Assembly (NCBI GenBank): GCA_013297875.1
Contig: JAAFIW010000011.1
Span: 62,001-126,000, forward strand
Direction: 5' to 3'
Origin: Comamonadaceae bacterium
GTDB lineage: Bacteria; Pseudomonadota; Gammaproteobacteria; Burkholderiales; Burkholderiaceae_C
DNA length: 64,000 bases
Shown here one piece after another: positions 17,302 through 27,900 of the stretch; within the stretch, counting starts at the first letter, position 1; each line of letters starts with the position of its first letter. Under the pieces are notes generated by a model. That model saw only the letters and a program-made list of their open reading frames with translations, was not told the DNA's origin and did no database searches. A program made the position numbers and the translations under genes.

Positions 17302-20121
17302 ATGGAACGAGACACTTTCAAGCCAGCTCAGCCGCTGGCCCAAGCACAAATTGCTCAAGAAGCTCCTGAAGTAATAGCAAAAAGCGTTATCAACCGATTG
17401 CCACACAAGGCGCAGCGCCTGGCGGTGCTCGCCGGTAGCCTGCTGCTGGCAGCGGCGATTGCCTGGGTGGGTTTGCGCTACCACAACGCAGCGCCGGACT
17501 CAACGTCGACCAGCGGCGTGACGCTGACCCAGGTCTCAAGCTTGCTGACAGAAGACGCCAGCAGCCCGCATCAACTGGGCAAACGGACCGACTGGACACC
17601 ACAGAACCAGGCCTTGTCGATCGGATGGACAACGAAAACCCTGTGGGTGCGCCTGACTGTTGAGAACAGCTCCAGTATCGACCGCGACGTGTGGCTGCAA
17701 GTGGTGCCAGCGCGCTTGCGGCTGGTGCGAATGCATCAGCTTGAAGCCAACGGAGCTTGGACATCGCAGACCTCTGGCGCGTCCGTGCCGGCATCCAGGC
17801 GACCTGTCGAAATCTCTGACATCGTCCTCCCGATGCGGCTGAAGGCCGGCGAAAAACGCTCCGTGTTTTTAGAGATCAACGGCCAGACCATTGCGCTGAA
17901 TATGAGCTTTGCGCTGGTTGACCCGGCCACAGCCACCGGCCGCTCGGTGAACCACAACCTGGCAGACATGCTGCCGATTGGGGCCATTCTTGCTTTGGGC
18001 TTTATCAGCCTGGCAGTCGGCCTGGTTCTGCGCCAACCCATTCAGTTGCTGCTGGGCCTGCGCAGCATGGCCATTGGCGTGTGGCTGATGCTTCAACTGG
18101 GTTTTCTGGCCATGTTGTTGCCCGCCAGCTGGGTTGCCCCGGTGGCCAACCAGACCTTGTGGATTGCAGTGTTCATATTGCTGTTGACCACCGGTTTCCT
18201 CTGGCTGTTTTTACGGCAAATGCCGCAGCCAGGCGGTGGGGCCATTGCCATGGACCGATGGGCCCACCTGGGCTTTGCCCTGCTGCTTGGCGTGCCGCTA
18301 TCGGGCGTGGCGCTGGTAGCGGTCAAGCTGATTGACAGCACACAACTGGCTGCCTTGATGGCACCGCTGACCGTCGCCCTGCTGGTGTTTTCGGCCGGGC
18401 TGAGCGTATGGATGATCTGGCGTGGGCAGACGGGGGCCACGGTGGTTCTGGTGACCTCCGCGGCCTCATTGCTCATCAATTCACAGGCTTACTTCACCCT
18501 GCTGACCTGGGGCAGTGGCGGCGTGCTGCGCCAGTTCATCTCGCCCATTCCCGTGCTGGTGACATCGGCTTTCTATTTTGTGGGCGTCACCGCGCAGCTG
18601 GCGCGCGAACAGCGAAGCCGCGAAACCGCCCGCTTACAGGTGCACCGCGCTGCCATGGCCCAGCTGGAAGGCCTGGTGTCGCAGCGCACGGCCACGCTGC
18701 AGCTGGCGCGCCAGGAGGCCGATGCGGCCAACGCCGCCAAATCGATCTTCATGGCCAAAGTCAGCCACGAGCTGCGCACCCCGCTGCACGCGGTGTTGGG
18801 CTATGTGAACCTGGCGTTGCGCGAGCCGCTGGCCGAGGCAGTCTCCCGCAAGCTGGTGGTGGCCCGGCGGGCGGGCGAGCAACTGGTGGCCCATATCAAC
18901 GACCTGCTGGACTACGCCCGCGTAGGCCATGACCTGATACGCGTAGAAAAAAAGGCCTTTGAGCTACCCGCGTTGCTCGATGGCGTGGCCGCGCGTGCCG
19001 CGTTGATGGCGGCACCCCGTGGCAACCAGCTGCACACAGAGTTTCCCGCTGGCGTGGCTGGCTGGTGGGTGGGCGACAGCGTCCGCGTGGAGCAGGTACT
19101 CATGGTGCTGCTCAGCAATGCCATGCACTACACCCAGCGCGGCGTGGTCACATTGCAGGTACAGGTCACGCCGCAGCCACACTCGCAGCCGTTGCAAGAC
19201 GAAATCAGGTTTTCCGTGATAGACACCGGGCCTGGCATGTCACCCGAGGTGCTGGCCCGCATCTTTGAGCCCTTTGAACGCGGTGCCACCGACCGCGAGG
19301 GCCTGGGCCTGGGCTTGCCGATTGCCCAGCACCTGTTGCAGTTGATGGGCAGCCAGCTACAGGTCAGCAGCACCACAGGGCAGGGCAGCGTCTTCAGCTT
19401 TGCGCTGCAACTGCACCGCGCTGATGTCTGTGAGGCATCCGACGCGCAGGCTGCCTTGCAAGCCCCGCTGAACCCAGGTGCCCAGCGCCGCTACCACGGC
19501 CCTACGCGTCGCCTGCTGGTGCTGGAAGATAACGCGCCAAGCCGCCAGTACCTGGCTGAGCTGTTGGATGGCCTGGGTTTTGGCGTCTGCGCGGTGGCTG
19601 ACCTGGCGGCTGCGCATGCGGCGCTGGCCGATGTGACGAGCCCGGTTTTCGACCTGTTCATCACCGACCAGCACCTGGGCGGTAGCCAGTCGGGTTGGGA
19701 TTTCATCAAGACCGTGCGCAGCGATCCGGCAGGTACCCACCACACCACCCCTGTGCTCATGCTGTCTGCCACCCACGCCCAGCCGCCGGCTGACTGGCCC
19801 GCTGGCATCCACGTTAATCTGCACCTGCTCAAACCGGCAGGGCACGCGCAACTGGTGGACGCACTGACCCAACTGCTCGGTGTGCGCTGGACCGACGAAG
19901 CCCCCGCCCCGGCCGCCAGCCCCGCGGCGTCGGCAACGGTTCAACCCGAAGACTGGGCGGCATTGCAAACCATGGCCCAGGACGGCGCCGTCACCGCCCT
20001 GCGTGGCTGGTGCGCGCAGCACCCCGGCCTTGACGCCAGCCACCCGCAGTTGGTGCTGTGGGTGCAGCAACTGGACTTTGAGCGCATTGAGCAGTATGCG
20101 AAGCAGAGGCAGGCTGGCTGA
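17302..20121 (+). CDS. Hybrid sensor histidine kinase with 7TMR-DISM-type sensor
   Basis: A 939-aa hybrid kinase. After a first membrane segment (about 40-56) comes a periplasmic 7TMR-DISM extracellular domain (about 65-210), six to seven transmembrane helices (about 215-435), a coiled region, HisKA with His489 in AKVSHELRTPLHAVLGY, HATPase_c (LLSNAMHYT; IDTGPGMSPE; GLGLGLPIAQHLL) and a C-terminal receiver with phospho-acceptor Asp789 in FITDQHLGG. The frame is open from 17206, but those extra codons come from dispersed repeat B, so the ATG at 17302 is preferred. It is convergent with the adjacent AraC-type response regulator, its likely partner. Codons 17-30 resemble a decayed copy of repeat A. 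Confidence 0.92.
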   Translation: MERDTFKPAQPLAQAQIAQEAPEVIAKSVINRLPHKAQRLAVLAGSLLLAAAIAWVGLRYHNAAPDSTSTSGVTLTQVSSLLTEDASSPHQLGKRTDWTPQNQALSIGWTTKTLWVRLTVENSSSIDRDVWLQVVPARLRLVRMHQLEANGAWTSQTSGASVPASRRPVEISDIVLPMRLKAGEKRSVFLEINGQTIALNMSFALVDPATATGRSVNHNLADMLPIGAILALGFISLAVGLVLRQPIQLLLGLRSMAIGVWLMLQLGFLAMLLPASWVAPVANQTLWIAVFILLLTTGFLWLFLRQMPQPGGGAIAMDRWAHLGFALLLGVPLSGVALVAVKLIDSTQLAALMAPLTVALLVFSAGLSVWMIWRGQTGATVVLVTSAASLLINSQAYFTLLTWGSGGVLRQFISPIPVLVTSAFYFVGVTAQLAREQRSRETARLQVHRAAMAQLEGLVSQRTATLQLARQEADAANAAKSIFMAKVSHELRTPLHAVLGYVNLALREPLAEAVSRKLVVARRAGEQLVAHINDLLDYARVGHDLIRVEKKAFELPALLDGVAARAALMAAPRGNQLHTEFPAGVAGWWVGDSVRVEQVLMVLLSNAMHYTQRGVVTLQVQVTPQPHSQPLQDEIRFSVIDTGPGMSPEVLARIFEPFERGATDREGLGLGLPIAQHLLQLMGSQLQVSSTTGQGSVFSFALQLHRADVCEASDAQAALQAPLNPGAQRRYHGPTRRLLVLEDNAPSRQYLAELLDGLGFGVCAVADLAAAHAALADVTSPVFDLFITDQHLGGSQSGWDFIKTVRSDPAGTHHTTPVLMLSATHAQPPADWPAGIHVNLHLLKPAGHAQLVDALTQLLGVRWTDEAPAPAASPAASATVQPEDWAALQTMAQDGAVTALRGWCAQHPGLDASHPQLVLWVQQLDFERIEQYAKQRQAG

Positions 20122-20148
20122 TTCCAGTCGTGCCGCCCCCGGGGCGCG

Positions 20149-20949
20149 TTATCTGTCAGGTGTTTCCGCCCCCCCGTGCGTACCCAACCCCGCCGTCGCC
20201 CGGTATTCACTGGGTGTCAGGCCGCAGTAGCGGCGAAACGAAAACGTAAACGCCGCGGCCGATGTAAAGCCCACCTGCGCGGCCACCGACGCAATCGCCA
20301 GATCGGTGTGAAGCAGCAGCTCGCACGCGGTGTGCTGGCGCAAGCGCTGCAGAAACTCGCCAGGCGACAGACCCGTGTAGCGGCGAAACACCTGCGTCAG
20401 GCGTCGCTCGTTGGTACCCACTGCACGGGCCAGTGCGGCGTGGTTAAAGGGCTGATCCAGTTGCAGCCGCAGCAGATTTTCTACGGCGCGCACCAGGCGC
20501 TGGCCAGCGGTAAGGCCCTGCGACAGTGAAGTCGACTCGGTGCCGGGCTCGGTGCTTGCGCCGTCTGGCACGCGGTCACCGGCCTGCCGGGTGTGAACCC
20601 GCACCCGGGCGATCACCTCCTGCGCAGAAAACGGCTTGGTGATGTAGTCCACCGCGCCCAGGCCAAAGGCCTGCAGCTTGTGGTCCAGCGTGGCGGAGCC
20701 CGTTAAAAAAATCAGCGGAATCGCGGCCAGACGCGGATCAGCCTTGATCAACTGCGCAGTGGCCAGGCCATCCATCTCGGGCATGTGCAGATCCAACAGG
20801 ATCACGCTGGGGTGCCGCTGTAGCGCCCGCTGGAAACCCTGCCTGCCCGACAGTGCCGCAAACACCTGAAAACCTTCCGACAGCAGCATCTCCGACAACA
20901 AATGGATGTCGCCAGCCTCGTCGTCAATGATCAAGATCGAGTTGGTCAT
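20149..20949 (-). CDS. Response regulator with AraC-type DNA-binding domain
   Basis: A 266-aa protein: a receiver domain (residues 1-120) with acidic pair D9/D10, phospho-acceptor D53 in LLDLHMPEMDG and the conserved Lys in DYITKPFS, then an AraC/XylS helix-turn-helix domain (about 165-262; HTACELLLHTDLAIASVAAQ, then GFTSAAAFTFSFRRYCGLTP). The frame is open upstream to 21114, but that extension translates repeat DNA (a VIPAKAGIQ-type element and the CTATCGAGCC repeat), so MTNSILIIDDE at 20949 is the start. The neighbouring hybrid kinase, only 27 bp away and convergent, is the probable phosphodonor. Targets are unknown; the large intergenic region beside the giant gene is one possibility. Confidence 0.92.
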   Translation of the reverse strand: MTNSILIIDDEAGDIHLLSEMLLSEGFQVFAALSGRQGFQRALQRHPSVILLDLHMPEMDGLATAQLIKADPRLAAIPLIFLTGSATLDHKLQAFGLGAVDYITKPFSAQEVIARVRVHTRQAGDRVPDGASTEPGTESTSLSQGLTAGQRLVRAVENLLRLQLDQPFNHAALARAVGTNERRLTQVFRRYTGLSPGEFLQRLRQHTACELLLHTDLAIASVAAQVGFTSAAAFTFSFRRYCGLTPSEYRATAGLGTHGGAETPDR

Positions 20950-20980
20950 GTTGCTTTTGACAGTAACACGGAGGTGCTCA

Positions 20981-21025
20981 CTATCGAGCGCCAGACTATT
21001 TCTATCGAGCCAGCGACTATTTGCG
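20981..21025 (+). repeat. 45-bp direct repeat, copy 1
   Basis: Two near-tandem 21-bp units, the second being CTATCGAGCCAGCGACTATT plus T. A near-identical copy is at 21762-21806, so the pair brackets most of the gene-free region. Confidence 0.8.
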
Positions 21026-21311
21026 TACCCAAATCCCCTGCTACGGCAAAAATCCCGCACCTGGATTCCCGCCTTCGCGGGAATGACGGTCTGAGGCATG
21101 TATCTAGCCCGCATATTTCACCGGGACAGCGCGGGCCGCGCGTTTTAGCGGGATGCAGAAGCGTGCTGCGTACCCAAATCCCCTGCTACGGCAAAAATCT
21201 CGCACCTGGATTCCCGCCTTCGCGGGAATGACGGTCTGAGGCATGTATCTAGCCCGCATATTTCACCGGGACAGCGTGGGCCGCGCGTTTTGGCGGGATG
21301 CAGGAGCGTGC
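21022..21311 (+). repeat. Tandem duplication of a 145-bp unit
   Basis: 21022-21166 and 21167-21311 are nearly identical in sequence and length. Each begins TGCGTACCCAAATCCCC, carries a hairpin with arms ATTCCCGCC / GGGAAT, then GCATGTATCTAGCCCGCATA, and ends near GGGATGCAG. The few differences (for example AGCGCGGG versus AGCGTGGG) suggest a recent event. Confidence 0.92.
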
Positions 21312-21521
21312 AAGGTGACGACCCAATGGCACTTGCCATTGGAGAGGAGGCTTGTGCGTTCCTGCGCCCGCCAAAACGATGCGGCACGCGCTGAGCCGTT
21401 TTGAGAAAAACCAATTTGGATTGGAGGTCATCACAGACTTTCCCTGGGAAAACGCTTCAAAACGGCGGTCCCGGTGAAATATGCGGGCTTATTAGTCTAA
21501 TCAGCCCTAATCAGCCCTAAT

Positions 21522-21715
21522 CGGCCATCAGCCCAGAGATTCATTGCTCAAGCAGCTATTGAAATGAGAGCGGCCAGCGGCACCGTCAAATCTTTCCCCC
21601 TCTCCCCACAGGAGCGAGGGAGCAAAACCCGCCCGCCGCAAAGATGCCCAGAGCGAGAGGCGAAACCCCCGTCATCCGTCATGCAGCCCGCAGGGCGCGT
21701 CATTTGTCATCAGCG
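21522..21715 (+). repeat. Composite repeat flanking the giant gene, left copy (repeats A and B)
   Basis: In order: head GGCCATCAGCCC, core ATTGCTCAAGCAGCTATTGA, a CCCTCTCCC stretch, AAAACCCGCCCGCCGCAAAG, then repeat B. The same order and orientation recur at 31043-31343 on the far side of the giant gene. The left copy lacks about 80 bp present in the right copy between two CTCT-C stretches. Confidence 0.88.
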
Positions 21716-21761
21716 GCAGTGTTGCTAATTCGCATACCCAAGCGCCCTTTGCAGGCCCGGA

Positions 21762-21806
21762 CTATCGAGCCACAGACTATTTCTATCGAGCCAGCGACTA
21801 TTTGCG
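21762..21806 (+). repeat. 45-bp direct repeat, copy 2
   Basis: Matches 20981-21025 with very few differences and lies 152 bp before the start of the giant gene. Confidence 0.8.
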
Positions 21807-21958
21807 GCTGAACCAGCACAACACACGAAACAAAAAATAACATGTTTCACAGAAAAAGCCACAACCGTCCCAGGGGCCACCCAGTTCGCAAAGAAAAAAG
21901 CCCCAGCGCATGTGCTACCTGCTCGAGCAACTGAAAACTTAGTGAAACGGAACATCTC

Positions 21959-24900
21959 ATGGCCGATACCACCCGCCCCCACGGCGCTTTGCAGTTCGTC
22001 CCGGTGTTTGGCCCAGCCACCACCAACCCCTATGGACTTACGAATGTGGGCACCGCCGCCAAGCTCACCTTTGTGGACATCGACGGTGATGGTGACCTAG
22101 ATGCCTTGATTGGCAACAATGCTGGCAACACTGTGGTGCAACTGAACACCGGCAGCAGCACAGCCCCAGCATTTGCAGGTGCTACCACCAACCCTTACGG
22201 CCTGGCGAGTGTGGGCTTTGTTGCCAGCCCCAGCTTTGTGGACATTGACGGTGATGGTGACCTGGATGCCTTTATTGGCAACAATCAAGGCTGTATCGTG
22301 GTGAGGCTGAACGCTGGTAGCGCTACAGCCCCCAGCTTTGCAGTAGCCACTACGACCAACCCCTACGGCCTGTTAGCTGTGAGTGGCGTCTCTAGCCCCA
22401 GCTTGGCGGACATTGACGGTGATGGTGATCTGGACGCCTTGATTGGCAACGGTGCTGGCAACACCGCGGTGCAACTGAACACTGGTAGCACTACAGCCCC
22501 CGCCTTTGCATCGGCCAACGTCAACCCCTATGGGCTGGGCGATGTGGGCAACATCGCCGCCCCCAGCCTTGTGGACATTGACGGCGATGGTGACTTGGAT
22601 GCCGTGATTGGCAACAACGTTGGCAACATCGTGGTGCAACTGAACACTGGCAGTAGCGCTGTGCCTGCCTTTTCGGCAGCTACCGCCAATCCGTATGGCC
22701 TGCTAAGTGTAGGTTCCAACGCCAGCCCCAGCTTGGTAGACATTGACGGCGATGGTGACCTGGACGCCTTGATTGGCAACGGTGCTGGCAACATCGTGGT
22801 GTTTATCAACAATGCCAGCCCAGTCGCCCCGGTCACCGCCACCAGCGCCAACGGCAGTTACGGCGTGGGCAGCAACATCAGCTTGCAGGTGGCTTTTAAT
22901 GAAAACGTCATCGTTACCGGTAACCCGACCCTGCTGCTAGAAACTGGCACAGTAGACCGCAACGCGACCTACGCCAGCGGCTCGGGCACCAAAGTCTTGA
23001 CCTTTACCTACATCGTGCAAGCCGGCGACACCAGTGCAGACTTAACCCAGCAAAGCGCCACTGCCTTGCAACTGAACGGCGGCAGCATCAAAGACGCGGC
23101 AGGCAACAACGCCATCCTGACCCTGGCCGCACCCACAGCGGTAGGCTCGCTGGGGGTCAATGCCAACATCGTGATTGACGGCGTGGCCCCGCGCGGCGCG
23201 CTGTTTACCCCGGTGTTTGGCGCGGCCACCACCAACCCCTATGGCCTGGCCAGTGTGAGCGGTTTCCCCAGCGTCAGCTTGGTGGACATTGACGGTGATG
23301 GCGACATGGATGCGGCGATTGGCAACTATTCTGGTGACACGGTGGTACAGCTAAACACTGGCAGCGCTACAGGCCCTGCCTTCGCCGCGACCACCACCAA
23401 CCCTTACGGCCTGGCCGATGTGGGCAGCGTCACCAGCCCCAGCTTTGTAGACATTGACGGGGACGGCGACCTCGATGCGGTAATTGGCAACAAAGTAGGT
23501 AACACGGTGGTGCAGTTGAACACTGGCAGCGCTATAGCCCCGGCGTTTGCTGCGGCCATCACCAACCCTTACGGCCTAACGGATGTGGGTGGCTTCGCCA
23601 GCCCCAGCTTTGTCGACATTGATGGTGACGGTGACCTGGACGCGGTGATTGGCAACGTTGACGGCAATACCATCGTGCAACTGAACACCGGCACCAGCAC
23701 TGCACCCGCCTTTGGCGCAGCTACCCCCAACCCCTATGGCCTGGCGGATGCGGACGGGTCTGCCAGGCCCAGCTTGGTGGACATTGACGGTGACGGTGAC
23801 CTGGACGCCTTGATTGGCAACAATCGTGGCAACACCTTGGTGCAACTAAACACCGGCAGCAGCACCGCCCCCGCCTTCGCAGCGGCCATCACCAACCCGT
23901 ATAACTTGGCGGATGTAGGTTTTTCCGCAAAGCCCAGTTTTGTCGACATTGACGGTGATGGTGACCTGGACGCCTTGATTGGCAGTCTTGTTTCCACTAA
24001 CACACTGGTCTTCATCAACAACGCCAGCCCACTCGCGCCAATCACGTCCACCACCGCCAACGGCACGTACGGCGCGGGCAGCGTTATCAGCTTGCAGGTG
24101 GCTTTTAATGAGAACGTCATCGTTACCGGCGCGCCCACTCTGAAACTAGAAACCGGCGCGCTCGACCGCAATGCCGTGTACAGCGGCGCAACGGGCGGCG
24201 CGGGCAGCAAAGTCTTGACCTTTACCTACACCGTGCAAGCAGGCGACACCAGCGCAGACTTAACCCAACAAAGCGCTACGGCCTTGCAACTAAACGGCGG
24301 CAGCATAAAAGACGCAGCAGGCAACAACGCCATCCTGACGTTGGCCGCACCCACAGCAGCAGGCTCGCTGGGGGTCAATGCCAACATCGTGATTGACACC
24401 ACCGCCCCGCGCGGTGCGCTCTTTACACCAGTGTTTGGCACAGCCGCCGCCAACCCCTACGGCCTGGTGAATGTGGGCAGCTTGGCCACCCCCAGATTGG
24501 TGGACATTGACGGTGATGGTGACCTGGATGCGGTGATTGGCAACGGCAATGGCGGCATCCTGGTGCATCTGAACACCGGCAGCAGCACAGCGCCCGCCTT
24601 TGCAACGGCTAGCCTCAACCCCTACGGCCTGAATAACGTGGGCAGAACGGCTAGCCCCTTCTTGGTGGACATTGACGGTGACGGTGACCTCGATGCCTTG
24701 ATCGGTAACAGTGCTGGCAACACTGTGGTGCAGCTGAACACTGGCAGCAGCACCGCCCCTGCCTTTGCCACAGCCACCACTGGCGTCTATGGCCTGGGCG
24801 ATGCGGGAGACGTCGCCAGCCTTAGCTTTGTGGACATTGATGGTGATGGTGACCTAGACGCGTTAATTGGCAACCGTGCCGGCAACACGCTGGTGCAGCT

Positions 24901-27900
24901 GAACACCGGCAGCAAAACTGCACCCGCATTTGGCACCGCCACCACCAACCCCTATGGCCTTGCGAATGCAGGCACCTCTGCCAGCCTTAGCTTGGTGGAC
25001 ATTGATGGCGATGGTGACCTGGACGCCTTTATTGGTGACAAGAGCGGTAACACCTCGGTGCAACTGAACACTGGCACGGCCACCGCGCCCGCCTTCGCGC
25101 CAGCGACGGCCAACCCTTTTGGGATTTCCAATGTAGTGCAGTACGCCCATCCTAGCTTTGCCGACATTGACGGTGACGGTGACCTGGACGCCTTGATTGG
25201 CAATGAAGCTGGCAACACGCTGGTATTCATCAACAACGCCAGCGCGGTAGCCCCGGTCACGACCACCGCCAACGGCACGTACGGCGTGGGCAGCAGCATC
25301 AGCTTGCAAGTGGCTTTTAATGAGAATGTCATTGTCGACACCGCAGGCGGCAGCCCCACGCTGAAGCTGGAAACCGGCTCAGTAGACCGCAACGCCGTCT
25401 ACACCGGCCCAGTAGGCGGTGCGGGCAGCAAGCTCTTGACCTTTACCTACACCATACAAGCCGGCGACACCAGTGCTGACTTAACTCAGCAAAGCGCCAC
25501 CGCCCTGCAACTGAACGGCGGCAGCATCAAAGACGCCGCAGGCAACAACGCTATTTTGACCCTGGCCGCACCGACAGCAGCAGGCTCGCTGGGGGCCAAT
25601 GCGGCCATCGTGATTGACACTACCGCCCCGCGCGGTGCGCTGTTTACCCCGGTGTTTGGCACGGCCACTACCAACCCCTACGGCCTGGGGATTGCGGGGT
25701 TCTCTTCCAGCCCCAGCTTTGTAGACATTGACGGCGATGGCGACCTGGATGCGCTCACTGGCAGCAGTGCCGGCGACACCATCGTGCAGCTCAACACCGG
25801 CAGCAGCACATCCCCGGCTTTTGCATCCCCCAGCGCCAACTATGGCCTGGCGAATGTAGACAGCTATGTCAGCCCCAGCTTGGTGGACATCGACGGCGAT
25901 GGCGACCTGGATGCGCTCATTGGCAACGAGGTCGGCAACACTATCGTGCAGCTCAACACCGGCAGCAGCACAGCCCCGGCTTTTGCACCCCCCAGCGCCA
26001 ACTATGGCCTGGTGGATGTGGGGGACTTTGCCAGCCCCAGCCTGGTGGACATCGACGGCGATGGCGACCTGGATGCGCTCATTGGCAACAAGGTCGGTAA
26101 CACCATCGTGCAGCTCAACACCGGCAGCAGCACAGCCCCGGCTTTTGCACTCCCCAGCGCCAACTATGGCCTTGCGGATGTGGGGTTCTCTGCCAGCCCC
26201 AGCTTTGTCGACATTGATGGTGATGGTGACCTCGATGCGCTCATTGGCGAGCGGTTTGGCAACACCATCGTGCAGCTCAATACCGCAAGCAGCACAGCCC
26301 CGGCTTTTGCATCCCCCAGCGCCAACTATGGCCTGATGGATGTGGGAACCTATGCCAGCCCCCGCTTTGTGGACATCGACGGCGATGGCGACCTGGATGC
26401 ACTCATTGGCAACGGAGTCGGCAACACCATCGTGCGGATCAACACCGGCAGCCCGGTCGCCCCGGTCACCACCACCACCGCCAACGGCACCTACGCCGTG
26501 GGTAGCGGCATCAGCTTGCAGGTGGCTTTTAATGAGAACGTGATCGTCACAGGCAACCCTAGCCTGCTGCTAGAAACTGGCTCAGTTGACCGCAACGCCA
26601 CTTACACATCAGGCTCAGGCGGCAAAGTACTCACCTTTACCTACACCGTACAAGCCGGGGACACCAGCGCCGACCTGACGCAGCAAAGCGCCACAGCATT
26701 GCAATTAAACAGCGGCAGCATCAAAGATGCTGCAGGCAATAACGCCATACTGACCCTGGCCGCGCCTACAGCGGTCGGCTCGTTAGCGGCGAATGCGGCC
26801 ATCGTGATTGACGGCACCGCCCCGGTGTTTGCATCAGCCGCCGTCGCTGGCAACCAGTTGGTGATGAGCTATACGGAGGCCAACACACTGGACGCCACCA
26901 ATGTGCCAGCGGCCAGCGCCTTTGCCGTGGTGACTGGCGGCAGTGCTAATGCAGTGACGGCAGTAGCAGTAAACGCCAGCGCTAAAACCGTCACCCTCAC
27001 GCTGACCACTGCCGTCACTTTTGGCCAGACCGTGACCGTGGCCTACACCGACCCAACAACTGCCAACGACCCCAACGCTATTCAAGACGCGGCTGGCAAT
27101 GACGCAGTCACGCTGGCCGCTACGACGGTTACCAACAACACGGCGGACACCACAGCGCCGACCGTCAGCAGCGTGGCCGTACCCACCAACGCCACCTACG
27201 TTGCTGGGCAAAACCTGGACTTCACCGTCACCATGAGTGAGGCGACGGTGGTCAACACGACAATCGGTGTGCCCCGTATTGCCGTAACGCTGGACACCGG
27301 CGGCACGGTATATGCCAACTACTTGAGCGGCAGTGGCACTGCTGCACTGGTCTTCAGGGCCACTGTAGCCAGCGGCCAGCTGGACACCAACGGCATCACG
27401 CTGGCCACCAGCATTGACGCCAATGGCGGCACGCTGCGTGATGCCGCCAGCAACAACGCCGTGCTCACGCTAAGCAGCGTGGCCAGCACCACAGGCGTGC
27501 TGGTGGATGCGGTTGCGCCGACCCTTAGCATCACCAGCAACGTGGCTGCCGTCAAAGCCGGTGAATCCGCAACGATTACCTTTGCTTTTAGCGAAGTGCC
27601 TACAGGGTTTGTAGCGGGAGACGTGACCACCACCGGCGGCACGCTGACCGGCTTGGCCGTGACGGGTGACCCCAAGGTCTACACCGCTACGTTTACGCCC
27701 ACAGCCAACTTGGGCAGCGGCAATGCCAGCATCACCGTTGCTGCCAACAGCTACACCGATGCTGCGGGTAACAACGGTGGGGCAGGCGCTACACCCACGA
27801 TTGCCATTGACACCCTGGCCCCCACGCTGACCATCACCAGCAATGTGTCGACGCTAAAAATTGGCCAAACGGCCATCATCACGCTGACCTTCAGTGAGGT

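Larger units (their letters stand above)
20950..21958. other. 1-kb gene-free region made largely of repeats
   Basis: Between the response regulator and the 2990-aa giant gene. It contains a 45-bp sequence present twice (20981-21025 and 21762-21806), a 145-bp tandem duplication (21022-21311), three 10-bp direct repeats CTAATCAGCC (21497-21526), dispersed repeat A and dispersed repeat B. Short ORFs here (for example 21145-21434, minus) translate repeat DNA and look like no known protein. The promoter of the giant gene should lie between 21806 and 21958, but no hexamers can be named. Confidence 0.75.

Noticed and set aside
20950-21114. N-terminal extension of the AraC-type response regulator
   Set aside because: The extra 55 codons translate intergenic repeats (VIPAKAGIQ and YANSRWLDRNS); the receiver domain starts properly at 20949.
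21145-21434. Small minus-strand ORFs in the region upstream of the giant gene
   Set aside because: They read through the 145-bp duplication and repeat hairpins; no similarity to a known protein and no ribosome site.
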